Source of the DNA: Leifsonia sp052114085
GTDB lineage: Bacteria > Actinomycetota > Actinomycetes > Actinomycetales > Microbacteriaceae
Direction of reading: 5' to 3'
Assembly (NCBI RefSeq): GCF_052114085.1
Contig: NZ_JBFREB010000001.1
Coordinates: forward strand, 1,426,001-1,490,000
DNA length: 64,000 nucleotides
This document shows positions 1-6,828 of the stretch, in pieces. The notes under the pieces are model-generated. The model did no database searches. It was not told where the DNA came from and saw only the letters and a list, made by a program, of their open reading frames with translations. The translations under genes were made by a program, and so were the position numbers. The first letter of the stretch is position 1, and each line of letters opens with the position of its first letter.

Positions 1-362
1 AGCAGACGGTCGTAGCGCTCGTTCGGTGTCACCTTCTGGTCGAACCACTGGGCGAAGGGATGCGTCCCCGCGCACATGAGCTCCACACCCAGCGGGTCGG
101 TCACCTCTCGGACCAGGCCGATCAGCTCCTGCAGGTCGGTGATCGCAGCGGGGACCGTCTTGTGCACCCGGCTGACGAGCTCGACGGTGTTCAGCAGCAG
201 TTCGTGCGTTATCTGCGGATGCTCTTCACCGTCGGGCGTTCCGAGTTCCCGGAGCACGTCGTCGGCGATCTGCACGAGGTCGCCGGTGGAGCCGTCCACC
301 AGTGCGATCTCCCATTCGATGCCGACGGTGGAGCGCTCGGACTCCGAGAATTCGATCTGCAT
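1..362 (-). CDS. carboxylate-amine ligase / glutamate-cysteine ligase (GCS2 family), partial
   Basis: Reading the minus strand from an ATG at 362 gives 120 codons that run off the left edge of the window, so only the N-terminus is present. It begins MQIEFSESERSTVGIEWEIA, and the STVGIEWE segment with the later MCAGTHPFAQW motif is typical of the GCS2 family (YbdK/EgtA-like), which forms a gamma-glutamyl peptide bond to cysteine or another amine using ATP. Family members are about 370-380 residues, so roughly two thirds is missing. It is divergent from rpsP. Whether it makes gamma-glutamylcysteine or acts on another amine cannot be told from this part. Confidence 0.85.
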   Translation of the reverse strand, partial: MQIEFSESERSTVGIEWEIALVDGSTGDLVQIADDVLRELGTPDGEEHPQITHELLLNTVELVSRVHKTVPAAITDLQELIGLVREVTDPLGVELMCAGTHPFAQWFDQKVTPNERYDRL

Positions 363-383
363 GCGGTCGTCCCGTCCGTCCGA

Positions 384-414
384 TTGTCCAAAGCAGGGCA
401 GTATCTGACAGAAT
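384..414 (+). promoter_or_regulatory. putative promoter of the rpsP operon
   Basis: A -35-like TTGTCC (384-389) and a -10-like CAGAAT (409-414) are separated by 19 bases. They lie in the 181-base gap between the divergent ligase gene and rpsP. The implied 5' leader is about 120 bases. Assigned by eye; spacing is one or two bases longer than ideal. Confidence 0.4.
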
Positions 415-543
415 AGCTAGTTGAGTTCACCGTGCCCGACCCTCTATCCGGCGCGTGGGACGAACATTAGACCTCCTGCCGCGTGTGCCCCCACGCCCAC
501 GGCAGTCAGTTCGACACAACGCATCCACTCATACAGGAGAATC

Positions 544-1011
544 GTGGCCGTCAAAATCCGTCTGAAGCGCCTGGGCAAGATCCGCGCTCCGTACTACCGC
601 ATCGTCGTCGCCGACTCGCGCACCAAGCGCGATGGTCGTGTGATCGAGGAGATCGGTCTGTACCACCCGACCGAGGAGCCCTCGCGCATCGAGGTCGACT
701 CCGAGCGTGCGCAGTACTGGCTCGGCGTCGGCGCCCAGCCGACCGAGCAGGTCGCCGCGCTGCTGAAGCTCACGGGCGACTGGGGCCGCTTCAAGGGCGA
801 CAAGAACGCTGTCAGCACCGTCCGGGTCGCCGAGGGCAAGGCCGAGTTCGTCGCCGACGAGAAGAAGAAGCCGGTCCTGAAGCCCAAGGCCGAGAAGGTC
901 ACCGCCGAGGCTGCGGCCGTCGTCGAGGCCGAGGTCGAGTCCGAAGAGGCCGCTGAGGCCGAGGTCGTCGCCGAGGCCGAGGCCATCGCCGACGCCGACG
1001 AGAAGGCCTGA
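544..1011 (+). CDS. rpsP: 30S ribosomal protein S16
   Basis: A 155-residue S16, a small-subunit protein that stabilises the 16S rRNA 5' domain. The start is the GTG at 544, preceded by AGGAGA at 535-540, and the protein begins MAVKIRLKRLGKIRAPYYRI, the usual S16 N-terminus. The globular core covers about the first 95 residues. The rest is an Ala/Glu/Val-rich acidic tail found in many actinobacterial S16 proteins and not in the roughly 80-90 residue enterobacterial form. First gene of an operon with khpA (5-base gap) and rimM. Identification is secure. Confidence 0.98.
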   Translation: MAVKIRLKRLGKIRAPYYRIVVADSRTKRDGRVIEEIGLYHPTEEPSRIEVDSERAQYWLGVGAQPTEQVAALLKLTGDWGRFKGDKNAVSTVRVAEGKAEFVADEKKKPVLKPKAEKVTAEAAAVVEAEVESEEAAEAEVVAEAEAIADADEKA

Positions 1012-1015
1012 CGTC

Positions 1016-1246
1016 TTGCTCGCACCCGCGCTCACGCACCTGGTCAAGGGGATCGTCGATCACCCTGACGACGTCCACGTCGTGGCCAAGAGCTCCCCGC
1101 GTGGCGAGGTCCTCGAGATTCGCGTGAATCCCGAGGACCTCGGCCGGGTGATCGGCCGTTCCGGCCGCACGGCGAAAGCGCTCCGCACTCTCGTGGCCGC
1201 GCTGGCCGATGGCCGTCGCGTTCGCGTCGACGTCGTCGACGACTGA
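1016..1246 (+). CDS. khpA: KH-domain RNA-binding protein KhpA (YlqC family)
   Basis: A 76-residue single KH domain. The nucleic-acid-binding GxxG loop is visible as GRVIGRSGRTAKALR around residues 43-57. KhpA proteins bind structured RNA and, with KhpB/EloR, affect cell elongation and division in Gram-positive bacteria; the position between rpsP and rimM is the family's classic location. The start is TTG at 1016, four bases after the rpsP stop, so translation is probably coupled. The stop at 1244-1246 is followed one base later by the rimM start. Confidence 0.93.
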   Translation: MLAPALTHLVKGIVDHPDDVHVVAKSSPRGEVLEIRVNPEDLGRVIGRSGRTAKALRTLVAALADGRRVRVDVVDD

Positions 1247-1247
1247 G

Positions 1248-1922
1248 GTGGCAGACCACAAACTGCCCCGCAAGGACGTCGCTCCCCGGCCCGGCCAGAC
1301 CGAGCTGCGCGTGGGGCGCCTCACCAAGGCGCACGGTCTCAAGGGCGCGCTCAAGCTGGAACTGTTCACGGACGAGCCCGAGAAGCGGTTCGTCCCGGGT
1401 GCGGTGTTCACCCTCCAGGTGCCCACCGCATCCAAGTGGCACGGCAAGACGCTCGAGCTCACGGAGCTGCGCTGGTACAACGGCCACGCTGTCGGCTTCT
1501 TCGCCGGCGTCGACGACCGCGACGAGGCTGAGACCCTTGTCAAGGCGATCCTCTGGGTGAGCCAGGACGAGAAGCAGCTGCCGGACGAGGACGACGCCTG
1601 GTACGACCACCAGCTGGTCGGTCTGGACGCTGTCCGCGACGGAGTGACCGTCGGCCGCATCGCGCGTGTCGACCACCTTCCGGCGCAGGATCTGCTGGCT
1701 GTCGCTACGCCGAACGGGGAGGTCCTCGTGCCGTTCGTGAAGGCCATCGTGCCCGAGGTCGACATCACCGCCGGCACCGTGACGTTGACGCCGCCGGCGG
1801 GGCTCTTCGAGGACCTGCCGGACGACGAGCCGGAACCCGCGGGCGACATCGAGTCCGCGAGTGACGAAGAACCCGCTCCGGACGGCGAGGCAGAACAGAC
1901 GCCGACGCGCGACGAAGACTGA
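1248..1922 (+). CDS. rimM: ribosome maturation factor RimM
   Basis: RimM binds S19 and helps assemble the 30S head and process 16S rRNA. The GTG at 1248 follows the khpA stop by one base and gives a 224-residue protein; an in-frame start at 1209 would overlap khpA and is less likely. The N-terminal RimM beta-barrel (VGRLTKAHGLKGALKLE near residues 23-37) and the PRC-barrel region (DDAWYDHQLVGL near residue 115) are both recognisable. The last 45 residues or so are an acidic low-complexity tail. A strong terminator starts at the stop codon, so the operon ends here and does not read into trmD. Confidence 0.97.
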   Translation: MADHKLPRKDVAPRPGQTELRVGRLTKAHGLKGALKLELFTDEPEKRFVPGAVFTLQVPTASKWHGKTLELTELRWYNGHAVGFFAGVDDRDEAETLVKAILWVSQDEKQLPDEDDAWYDHQLVGLDAVRDGVTVGRIARVDHLPAQDLLAVATPNGEVLVPFVKAIVPEVDITAGTVTLTPPAGLFEDLPDDEPEPAGDIESASDEEPAPDGEAEQTPTRDED

Positions 1923-1955
1923 GAGGGCGACCCGTACGGGTCGCCCTCTTCCTTT
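1922..1955 (+). terminator. rho-independent terminator after rimM
   Basis: A perfect palindrome from 1922 to 1949 (AGAGGGCGACCC, centre GTAC, then its complement) is followed by TTCCTTTT. Long GC-rich stem and T-rich tail make this one of the clearest terminators in the window. It closes the rpsP-khpA-rimM operon. Confidence 0.9.
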
Positions 1956-1983
1956 TGCGTCGGGGGCATGGTCAGAATGCGGC

Positions 1984-2126
1984 ATGACCGCCTACGTGAT
2001 CGATGCCTCCGCAGCTATCCGCCTTGCCGAGGCGGGTTGGAGCGGTGCCGAAGTGGCGCTCCCCACCTGTACACCGGTGCTGACGACCTGGTGCGGATCG
2101 TTCCCGTCGCCGACGTCGTGGGCTAG
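1984..2126 (+). pseudogene. decayed PIN-domain (VapC-like) remnant
   Basis: From ATG 1984 the first 16 codons read MTAYVIDASAAIRLAE, which looks like the start of a PIN-domain ribonuclease, including the first catalytic Asp (VIDAS). Similarity then stops. In a different frame, from about 2064 to the TAG at 2124-2126, the sequence reads HLYTGADDLVRIVPVADVVG, which resembles the last strand and helix of a PIN domain. The middle of the roughly 130-residue domain is missing, so this looks like an internal deletion with a frameshift. No antitoxin gene is visible. Assigned by motif only; the second half could be chance. Confidence 0.45.
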
Positions 2127-2138
2127 CCGCGGTTCCCG

Positions 2139-2789
2139 TCAGGAGACGATGGCCAGCCCGCGCCCGCGCAGTGTCCGAGCGTCCGCATCCAGTGCCGCCG
2201 ATAGCCGCGCATGCGTGCCGACGACATGCTCGTGGATGAGTTCGGCCGCCGCGTCGGCATCTCGCGCGGCGACGAGCGCCACGATCTGGCGGTGCTCCTC
2301 CCAGGCCTCCTCATCGCGGGCGACGAGCCAGCGCGCGCGGGCGAGCCGTGTCATGGCCGAGTCGACCGCATCGGCGAAGAAGTGGTTGCCCGAGAGAGCG
2401 GCGAGGCGAACGTGGAAGTCGGTGCCCGCGCGGACGGCGTCGTCGGTCGTCGCGCTGTGATCGATCCGATCCGCCTGTACCGCGAGTGCAGCGATGTCGC
2501 TGTCCGAGGCACGCGCGCAGCTGAGCCGTGCGGCGGCCGTCTCCACGGCATCTCGCACCTCGCTGAGGCGCGCGATCTCGCCGAGGTCGATGGGGGAGAC
2601 CTGCCAGGCGCGGCCGTCGCGTGCGACGAGTCCCTCCCCCTCCAGGCGCATGAGCGCAGCACGGAGCGGAGTGCGGGATGCGCCGAGCTCGGCCTCCAGG
2701 CCCCGCTCGGTGAGACGGGACCCGGGGACGCGGTCGAGGTCGAGGATCTGGGCGCGCAGTCGTGCGTACACCTGCGGCTGCTCTGACAT
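2139..2789 (-). CDS. GntR-family (FadR/FCD-type) transcriptional regulator
   Basis: A 216-residue regulator with an N-terminal winged helix-turn-helix (about residues 5-70, with LTERGLEAELGASRTPLRAA as the recognition region) and a helical C-terminal FCD ligand-binding domain, whose metal-site His residues are suggested by DFHVRLAALSGNH and the later HEHVVGTH. The ATG at 2789 has AGGAGG just upstream. It is divergent from an MFS transporter with only 46 bases between them, filled by three GGTATACC sites, so it very probably represses the transporter and itself. The ligand is not deducible; FCD regulators usually sense small organic acids or sugars. Confidence 0.9.
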   Translation of the reverse strand: MSEQPQVYARLRAQILDLDRVPGSRLTERGLEAELGASRTPLRAALMRLEGEGLVARDGRAWQVSPIDLGEIARLSEVRDAVETAAARLSCARASDSDIAALAVQADRIDHSATTDDAVRAGTDFHVRLAALSGNHFFADAVDSAMTRLARARWLVARDEEAWEEHRQIVALVAARDADAAAELIHEHVVGTHARLSAALDADARTLRGRGLAIVS

Positions 2790-2800
2790 GACCCTCCTTT

Positions 2801-2834
2801 GGTATACCGGCTTGGTATACCGCTAGGGTATACC
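2801..2834. promoter_or_regulatory. triple GGTATACC operator of the GntR/MFS pair
   Basis: The 8-base palindrome GGTATACC occurs three times, at 2801-2808, 2814-2821 and 2827-2834, exactly 13 bases apart. The form matches known FadR-type GntR operators. The third copy overlaps the transporter's putative -10 (TAGGGT, 2824-2829) and ends one base before its start codon; the first abuts the regulator's Shine-Dalgarno region. Binding would block both divergent genes. Confidence 0.8.
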
Positions 2835-2835
2835 C

Positions 2836-4047
2836 GTGAACCGTCGAATCGCACGCCGTCCGCGCCCCTGGCTCATGCTCGCCTTCGGCGTGCTCGCCCA
2901 GGCGAGTTCGACGGTCTTCGTGTCGACGCCGGCGTTCCTCATCCCGCTGCTGCACACCGAGCGGGGGCTGAGCCTCGCGCAGGCGGGGCTGCTCGCCTCC
3001 ACGCCCACCCTCGGCCTTGTGCTCACCCTGATCGCCTGGGGGGCGCTGAGCGACCGGATCGGCGAACGGTGGGTGATCGCATCCGGCCTCGCGATCACGG
3101 CGCTGGCGGCGGTCGCCGCGATGTTCGTCGACTCCTACGTGGCGCTCGGTGCGCTGTTCCTGGTCGGCGGGATGGCCTCCGCCAGCCCGAACGCTGCGAG
3201 CGGCCGGGTGGTGATCGGCTGGTTCCCCAAGGAACGACGCGGGCTGGCCATGGGCATCCGGCAGATGTGTCAGCCGCTCGGCGTGGCGGTCGCGGCCATC
3301 AGCGTCCCCCTGCTGGCGCAGTCCGGCGGTATCGCGGCGGCACTCGTCGTCCCTGCGGTGCTGTGCGGAGTGTCAGCTGTGCTGTGCGCCGTCGGGATCG
3401 TCGATCCTCCTCGGCCGCCCCGCCGGGCGGCCGACGGTGAGGCCGCCCACCCGCAGGCGGCATGGCGGCCCTACCGGGAGACGTCGCTGCTCTGGCGCAT
3501 CCACGGGGTCTCGATGCTGCTCGTGGTGCCGCAGTTCACGGTCTCCACGTTCGGGCTGGTCTGGCTGGTCTCGCAACTGCACTTCTCGTCGCTCGCCGCG
3601 GGGCTGGTGATCGGCGTCAGCCAGTTCGCCGGGGCGATCGGGCGCATCGGCGTGGGTCTGCTCAGCGACCGGGTCGGCAGTCACCTGCGACCGCTGCGCT
3701 GGGTCTCGCTGTGCGCGGTGGGGGTGATGCTGTCGATGGCGGCGGCCTCCGCCCTCGGTTCGGTGGCGGCTGCGGTCATCCTCATCGTCGCTGCCATCGT
3801 CACGGTGGCCGACAACGGTCTCGCGTACACGTCCGTCGCCGAGATCGCCGGCCCGTTCTGGTCGGGACGGGCGCTCGGAACGCAGAACACCGGGCAGTTC
3901 CTCGCGGCATCCGTCGTCGGCCCGGCCGTTGGCGCGCTCATCGGCTGGGTGGGCTATCCGCTCGCATTCGCGCTGGTCGCACTCTGCCCGGCTGTGGCCA
4001 CCCCGCTGGTGCCGCGCGACCGGGAACTCGTCGCCGTCCCCGCGTAG
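2836..4047 (+). CDS. major facilitator superfamily transporter
   Basis: A 403-residue, twelve-helix MFS protein in the cell membrane. The A-motif-like loop between helices 2 and 3 reads GALSDRIGERW, and the matching loop in the second half reads GLLSDRVGSHLRPLRW. The family resembles CynX/NimT-like and oxalate/formate-type carriers, but the substrate cannot be named. The GTG at 2836 is preceded by a TAGGGT -10 ending six bases upstream and no Shine-Dalgarno sequence, so the mRNA may be leaderless. Control by the divergent GntR protein is likely. The pair interrupts the usual rimM-trmD adjacency, suggesting later insertion. Confidence 0.88.
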   Translation: MNRRIARRPRPWLMLAFGVLAQASSTVFVSTPAFLIPLLHTERGLSLAQAGLLASTPTLGLVLTLIAWGALSDRIGERWVIASGLAITALAAVAAMFVDSYVALGALFLVGGMASASPNAASGRVVIGWFPKERRGLAMGIRQMCQPLGVAVAAISVPLLAQSGGIAAALVVPAVLCGVSAVLCAVGIVDPPRPPRRAADGEAAHPQAAWRPYRETSLLWRIHGVSMLLVVPQFTVSTFGLVWLVSQLHFSSLAAGLVIGVSQFAGAIGRIGVGLLSDRVGSHLRPLRWVSLCAVGVMLSMAAASALGSVAAAVILIVAAIVTVADNGLAYTSVAEIAGPFWSGRALGTQNTGQFLAASVVGPAVGALIGWVGYPLAFALVALCPAVATPLVPRDRELVAVPA

Positions 4048-4052
4048 CCTCC

Positions 4053-4058
4053 TAGAAT
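4053..4058 (+). promoter_or_regulatory. -10 box of trmD, leaderless arrangement
   Basis: TAGAAT ends six bases before the trmD ATG, and no Shine-Dalgarno sequence lies between. The -35 region is not obvious. It gives trmD its own promoter downstream of the inserted transporter gene. Confidence 0.6.
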
Positions 4059-4064
4059 TCAGGG

Positions 4065-4748
4065 ATGCGCATCGACATCGTCACGATCTTCCCGACCTTC
4101 TTCGATGTGCTCGACATCTCACTCCTCGGCAAGGCCCGGACGACGGGGTTGATCGAACTGGGCGTGCACGACCTCCGGGACTTCACGCACGACCGGCACC
4201 GTACCGTCGACGACACCCCGTACGGCGGGGGCGCCGGGATGGTCATGAAGCCGGAGCCTTGGGGTGAGGCGCTGGACAGCATCCTGAACGACGCGTCCGA
4301 CCCTGTCGTGATCTTCCCGTCGCCCGCCGGAGAGGTCTTCACTCAGGCGACCGCGCGCGCGCTCGCCCAGGAGCAGCAGCTCGTGTTCGGCTGCGGGCGG
4401 TACGAGGGCATCGACCAGCGGGTGTTCGACGAGACGGCAGGACGTGCGCGCGTCCGACTGATGAGCATCGGCGACTACGTGCTCAACGGGGGCGAGGTCG
4501 CCACCATGGCCATGATCGAGGCGATCGGGAGGCTCATCCCCGGGGTCGTCGGCAACCCCGAGAGCCTCGTGGAGGAGTCGCACGAGGATGGCCTGCTCGA
4601 GTACCCGAGCTACACCAAGCCGGCGGTCTGGCGCGGCCGTGAAGTGCCGCCCGTGCTGCTCTCCGGCAACCACGGTGCCGTCGACGCCTGGCGCCGCGAG
4701 CAGCAGCTCGCCCGCACGCGCGCCGTGCGTCCCGATCTGCTGCCGTGA
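4065..4748 (+). CDS. trmD: tRNA (guanine-N1-)-methyltransferase
   Basis: TrmD methylates G37 next to the anticodon using S-adenosylmethionine, preventing +1 frameshifts. The 227-residue protein begins MRIDIVTIFP and has the trefoil-knot SAM-binding motifs FGCGRYEGIDQRV (about 108-120) and MSIGDYVLNGGE (about 134-145), plus the DTPYGGGAGMV motif. Length is normal. Normally it directly follows rimM; here a terminator, a PIN remnant and a GntR/MFS pair lie between them, and the gene has its own apparent leaderless promoter. It converges on map. Confidence 0.97.
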   Translation: MRIDIVTIFPTFFDVLDISLLGKARTTGLIELGVHDLRDFTHDRHRTVDDTPYGGGAGMVMKPEPWGEALDSILNDASDPVVIFPSPAGEVFTQATARALAQEQQLVFGCGRYEGIDQRVFDETAGRARVRLMSIGDYVLNGGEVATMAMIEAIGRLIPGVVGNPESLVEESHEDGLLEYPSYTKPAVWRGREVPPVLLSGNHGAVDAWRREQQLARTRAVRPDLLP

Positions 4749-4752
4749 GTGC

Positions 4753-4788
4753 CGGTGTGGGTCAGGGAGCCGGTGCGGGTCAGGGAGC
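4753..4788. repeat. 18-bp tandem duplication at the trmD/map convergent ends
   Basis: Two copies of an 18-base unit, CGGTGYGGGTCAGGGAGC, lie at 4753-4770 and 4771-4788 and differ at one base. The TCA in the second copy is the stop codon of the minus-strand map gene; the first copy carries the same TCA in the same frame. It is one of several short tandem duplications at gene ends in this window. Confidence 0.85.
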
Positions 4789-5544
4789 GCTGAGAATGAG
4801 GGGGCCGTCGTCGGTGATCGCGATGGTGTGCTCGGAGTGGGCGCCGCGCGAACCGTCGGCGCTGCGGAGCGTCCAGCCGTCGCGGTCGGTGTAGATCTCG
4901 TCCGTCGTCTCGAGGAACCACGGCTCGATCGCGATCACGAGTCCCGGGCGCAGCGGGTAGCCGCGACCGGCGCGCCCGTCGTTCGCGATGTGCGGGTCGC
5001 CGTGCATCGTCCGACCGACGCCGTGGCCGCCGAACTGAGTGTTGATGGAGTAGCCCTCCGTGTGCGCGACAGCGGCGATCGCGGCCGAGATGTCGCCGAC
5101 CCTGCCGCCAGGCTGCGCCGCCTGGATGCCGGCGGCGAGTGCCCGGCGCGTGGTGTCGATGAGTCGCAGATCTTCGTCCCTCGGTGTTCCCACGACCAGG
5201 CTCACAGCGGAGTCGGCGACCCAGCCGTCCACGGCCGCCGCGAAGTCGAGCGTGAGCAGGTCGCCGTCCTGCAGCCGATAGTCGTGCGGCAGCCCGTGCA
5301 GCACGGCGTCATTGACGGAGGTGCAGATCACCTTGCCGAACGGGCTGGCGCCGAACGACGGGTGGTAATCGATGTAGCACGACTCGGCGCCGCGCCGGCG
5401 GATCAGCTCGTGGGCCACCGCATCCAGCTCCAGCAGGTTGACACCGACGCGGGCGGCAGCGGCCGTCTCGGCGAGCACCTCCGCGACGAACCTCCCGGCC
5501 GGGCGCATCTGCTCGATCTCCGCGGGGGTCCTCAGCTCGATCAC
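4780..5544 (-). CDS. map: type I methionine aminopeptidase
   Basis: Removes the N-terminal Met from nascent proteins. The start is GTG at 5544 with GGAGAA at 5548-5553, giving 254 residues beginning MIELRTPAEIEQMRPAGRF. The dinuclear metal ligands of the pita-bread fold are visible: LTLDFAAAVDGWVADSA (two Asp), FGGHGVGRTMHGDP (His), IEPWF (Glu) and HSEHTIAIT (Glu). It is in reverse orientation between trmD and rplS, where map is not usual, so it may be an extra copy beside a main one elsewhere. Its stop codon lies inside a short tandem repeat. Confidence 0.95.
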   Translation of the reverse strand: MIELRTPAEIEQMRPAGRFVAEVLAETAAAARVGVNLLELDAVAHELIRRRGAESCYIDYHPSFGASPFGKVICTSVNDAVLHGLPHDYRLQDGDLLTLDFAAAVDGWVADSAVSLVVGTPRDEDLRLIDTTRRALAAGIQAAQPGGRVGDISAAIAAVAHTEGYSINTQFGGHGVGRTMHGDPHIANDGRAGRGYPLRPGLVIAIEPWFLETTDEIYTDRDGWTLRSADGSRGAHSEHTIAITDDGPLILSAP

Positions 5545-5628
5545 GGGTTCTCCTTCTCGACGTGTACCGGTCAAGTCTCGCAGGTGCGCGCGCGGCAAAC
5601 CCGCAGCCGCAGCACAGGCGACCGCAGG

Positions 5629-5634
5629 TACGCT
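5629..5634 (+). promoter_or_regulatory. -10 box of the 5641 membrane-protein gene
   Basis: TACGCT ends six bases before the GTG start, with no Shine-Dalgarno sequence, another leaderless-type arrangement. The 96-base gap is shared with the divergent map gene. Confidence 0.5.
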
Positions 5635-5640
5635 GATGCC

Positions 5641-6138
5641 GTGATCATCCGAAAGGCGTTCTACTGGTGGCTCTTCCCAGCCGCCGTGGTGCTTCCCGTG
5701 TGGCTTTTGATCGGCTGGGCGGCCTTCCATCAGGGGAGCGGATGGTCGTTCCTCGGGCTGCTCGTGCTGTGCCCCATCCTCTTCATCGCCATGCTGATCG
5801 TGAGCGGCATCGTCATGGCGAGAGGGAGTGTCCGCGAGAGGCGAGCCGTCTCCTGGTGGGATGTCGCCCTCTTCGCCGCCTGGCACCTCAGCATCATCGG
5901 GTTCGGGTTCTTCCTGAGCGGTCTGACGGGATGGTTCGCGGTCGCCGGCATCCTGCTCTTCGTCGCCACCTTCTGGGTCTCGATCTGGGAGCTTCTGACC
6001 GAGACGCGCGCGCGGGTGCAGCAGACCTTCGCCGCCTACGAGCGGGCGGCGCAGCCCCAAGCGACCGCCTCTCCCGCGAGAGACTCGGTCGATGACGGGG
6101 AGTACATCGTGATCGAGGAGCGACGCGACCGGGACTGA
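5641..6138 (+). CDS. small integral membrane protein, function unknown
   Basis: A 165-residue protein with four hydrophobic segments (about residues 7-27, 34-56, 75-95 and 98-118) and a charged cytoplasmic-looking tail rich in Glu/Arg ending EYIVIEERRDRD. Similar proteins in Microbacteriaceae are sometimes labelled MFS permease, but four helices are too few for a full transporter and no transport motif is visible. The start is GTG at 5641, supported by the adjacent -10 box. It lies between divergent map and rplS; no function can be assigned. Confidence 0.75.
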   Translation: MIIRKAFYWWLFPAAVVLPVWLLIGWAAFHQGSGWSFLGLLVLCPILFIAMLIVSGIVMARGSVRERRAVSWWDVALFAAWHLSIIGFGFFLSGLTGWFAVAGILLFVATFWVSIWELLTETRARVQQTFAAYERAAQPQATASPARDSVDDGEYIVIEERRDRD

Positions 6139-6162
6139 CCGGGGCGCGCGCATCCCATCGCT

Positions 6163-6342
6163 TTGGCAAACAGGGGTCGCGCATGGCAGAATTGACCCTT
6201 GTGCCGCGGCCGGGCTCTGCCACAGGGGAGCCAGCACTTTTCGCGGACACCCACATACCGAAGCCAGACGGCCGACACTCCTGATCGGAGCCGGCCCCAG
6301 AATCCGTCCCCGACCTGCGGCGGGTACAGAGAGCGAACAGCC
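6163..6342 (+). promoter_or_regulatory. rplS promoter and 5' leader
   Basis: TTGGCA (6163-6168) and CAGAAT (6187-6192) are spaced by 18 bases, a good vegetative promoter. Transcription would start near 6199 and leave a leader of about 144 bases before the rplS ATG. Long leaders before ribosomal-protein genes often carry autoregulatory structures, but I do not recognise a defined L19 leader family here. Confidence 0.55.
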
Positions 6343-6690
6343 ATGCACATCCTCGACCAGCTCGACTCCGCGTCTCTGAAGCAGGACATCCCTGACTTCC
6401 GCGCCGGCGACACCGTCAAGGTGCACGTGAACATCATCGAGGGCACCCGCTCTCGTGTCCAGGTCTTCCAGGGTGTCGTCATCGGCCGCTCCGGCGAGAG
6501 CGTCCGCGAGACCTTCACGGTCCGCAAGATCAGCTTCCAGGTCGGCGTCGAGCGCACCTTCCCGGTCCACTCCCCGGTGATCGACAAGATCGAGGTCGTC
6601 ACCCGCGGTGACGTGCGCCGCGCGAAGCTGTACTACCTGCGCGAGCTTCGCGGCAAGAAGGCGAAGATCAAGGAGAAGCGCGACAACTGA
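6343..6690 (+). CDS. rplS: 50S ribosomal protein L19
   Basis: A 115-residue L19, which lies at the subunit interface. The protein starts MHILDQLDSASLKQDIPDFR and contains the diagnostic RVQVFQGVVIGRSG and FPVHSPVIDKIEVV segments, ending in a basic KKAKIKEKRDN tail. Length is normal. The ATG at 6343 is the only sensible start. It has its own promoter with a long leader and is closed by a strong hairpin, so it is a single-gene unit. In related genomes a signal peptidase I gene often follows; here rnhB does. Confidence 0.98.
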   Translation: MHILDQLDSASLKQDIPDFRAGDTVKVHVNIIEGTRSRVQVFQGVVIGRSGESVRETFTVRKISFQVGVERTFPVHSPVIDKIEVVTRGDVRRAKLYYLRELRGKKAKIKEKRDN

Positions 6691-6712
6691 TCGCCGCTTC
6701 CACGAGCATCCT

Positions 6713-6744
6713 GAGCTCCCGGTCCGATTTCGGACCGGGAGCTC
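6713..6744 (+). terminator. terminator hairpin after rplS
   Basis: GAGCTCCCGGTCCG (6713-6726), an ATTT loop and the perfect complement (6731-6744) form a 14-bp stem, followed by a weak T-containing tail (GGTCGTTT). Strong stem, poor U-tract, as is common in high-GC actinobacteria. Confidence 0.8.
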
Positions 6745-6828
6745 GGTCGTTTCATGGACGCCGCAGGGGCCGACGAGCGTTTATCCTGAGATCCTCAGCA
6801 GTTCGACAGGCGGAGGAGTGACGAGCGG

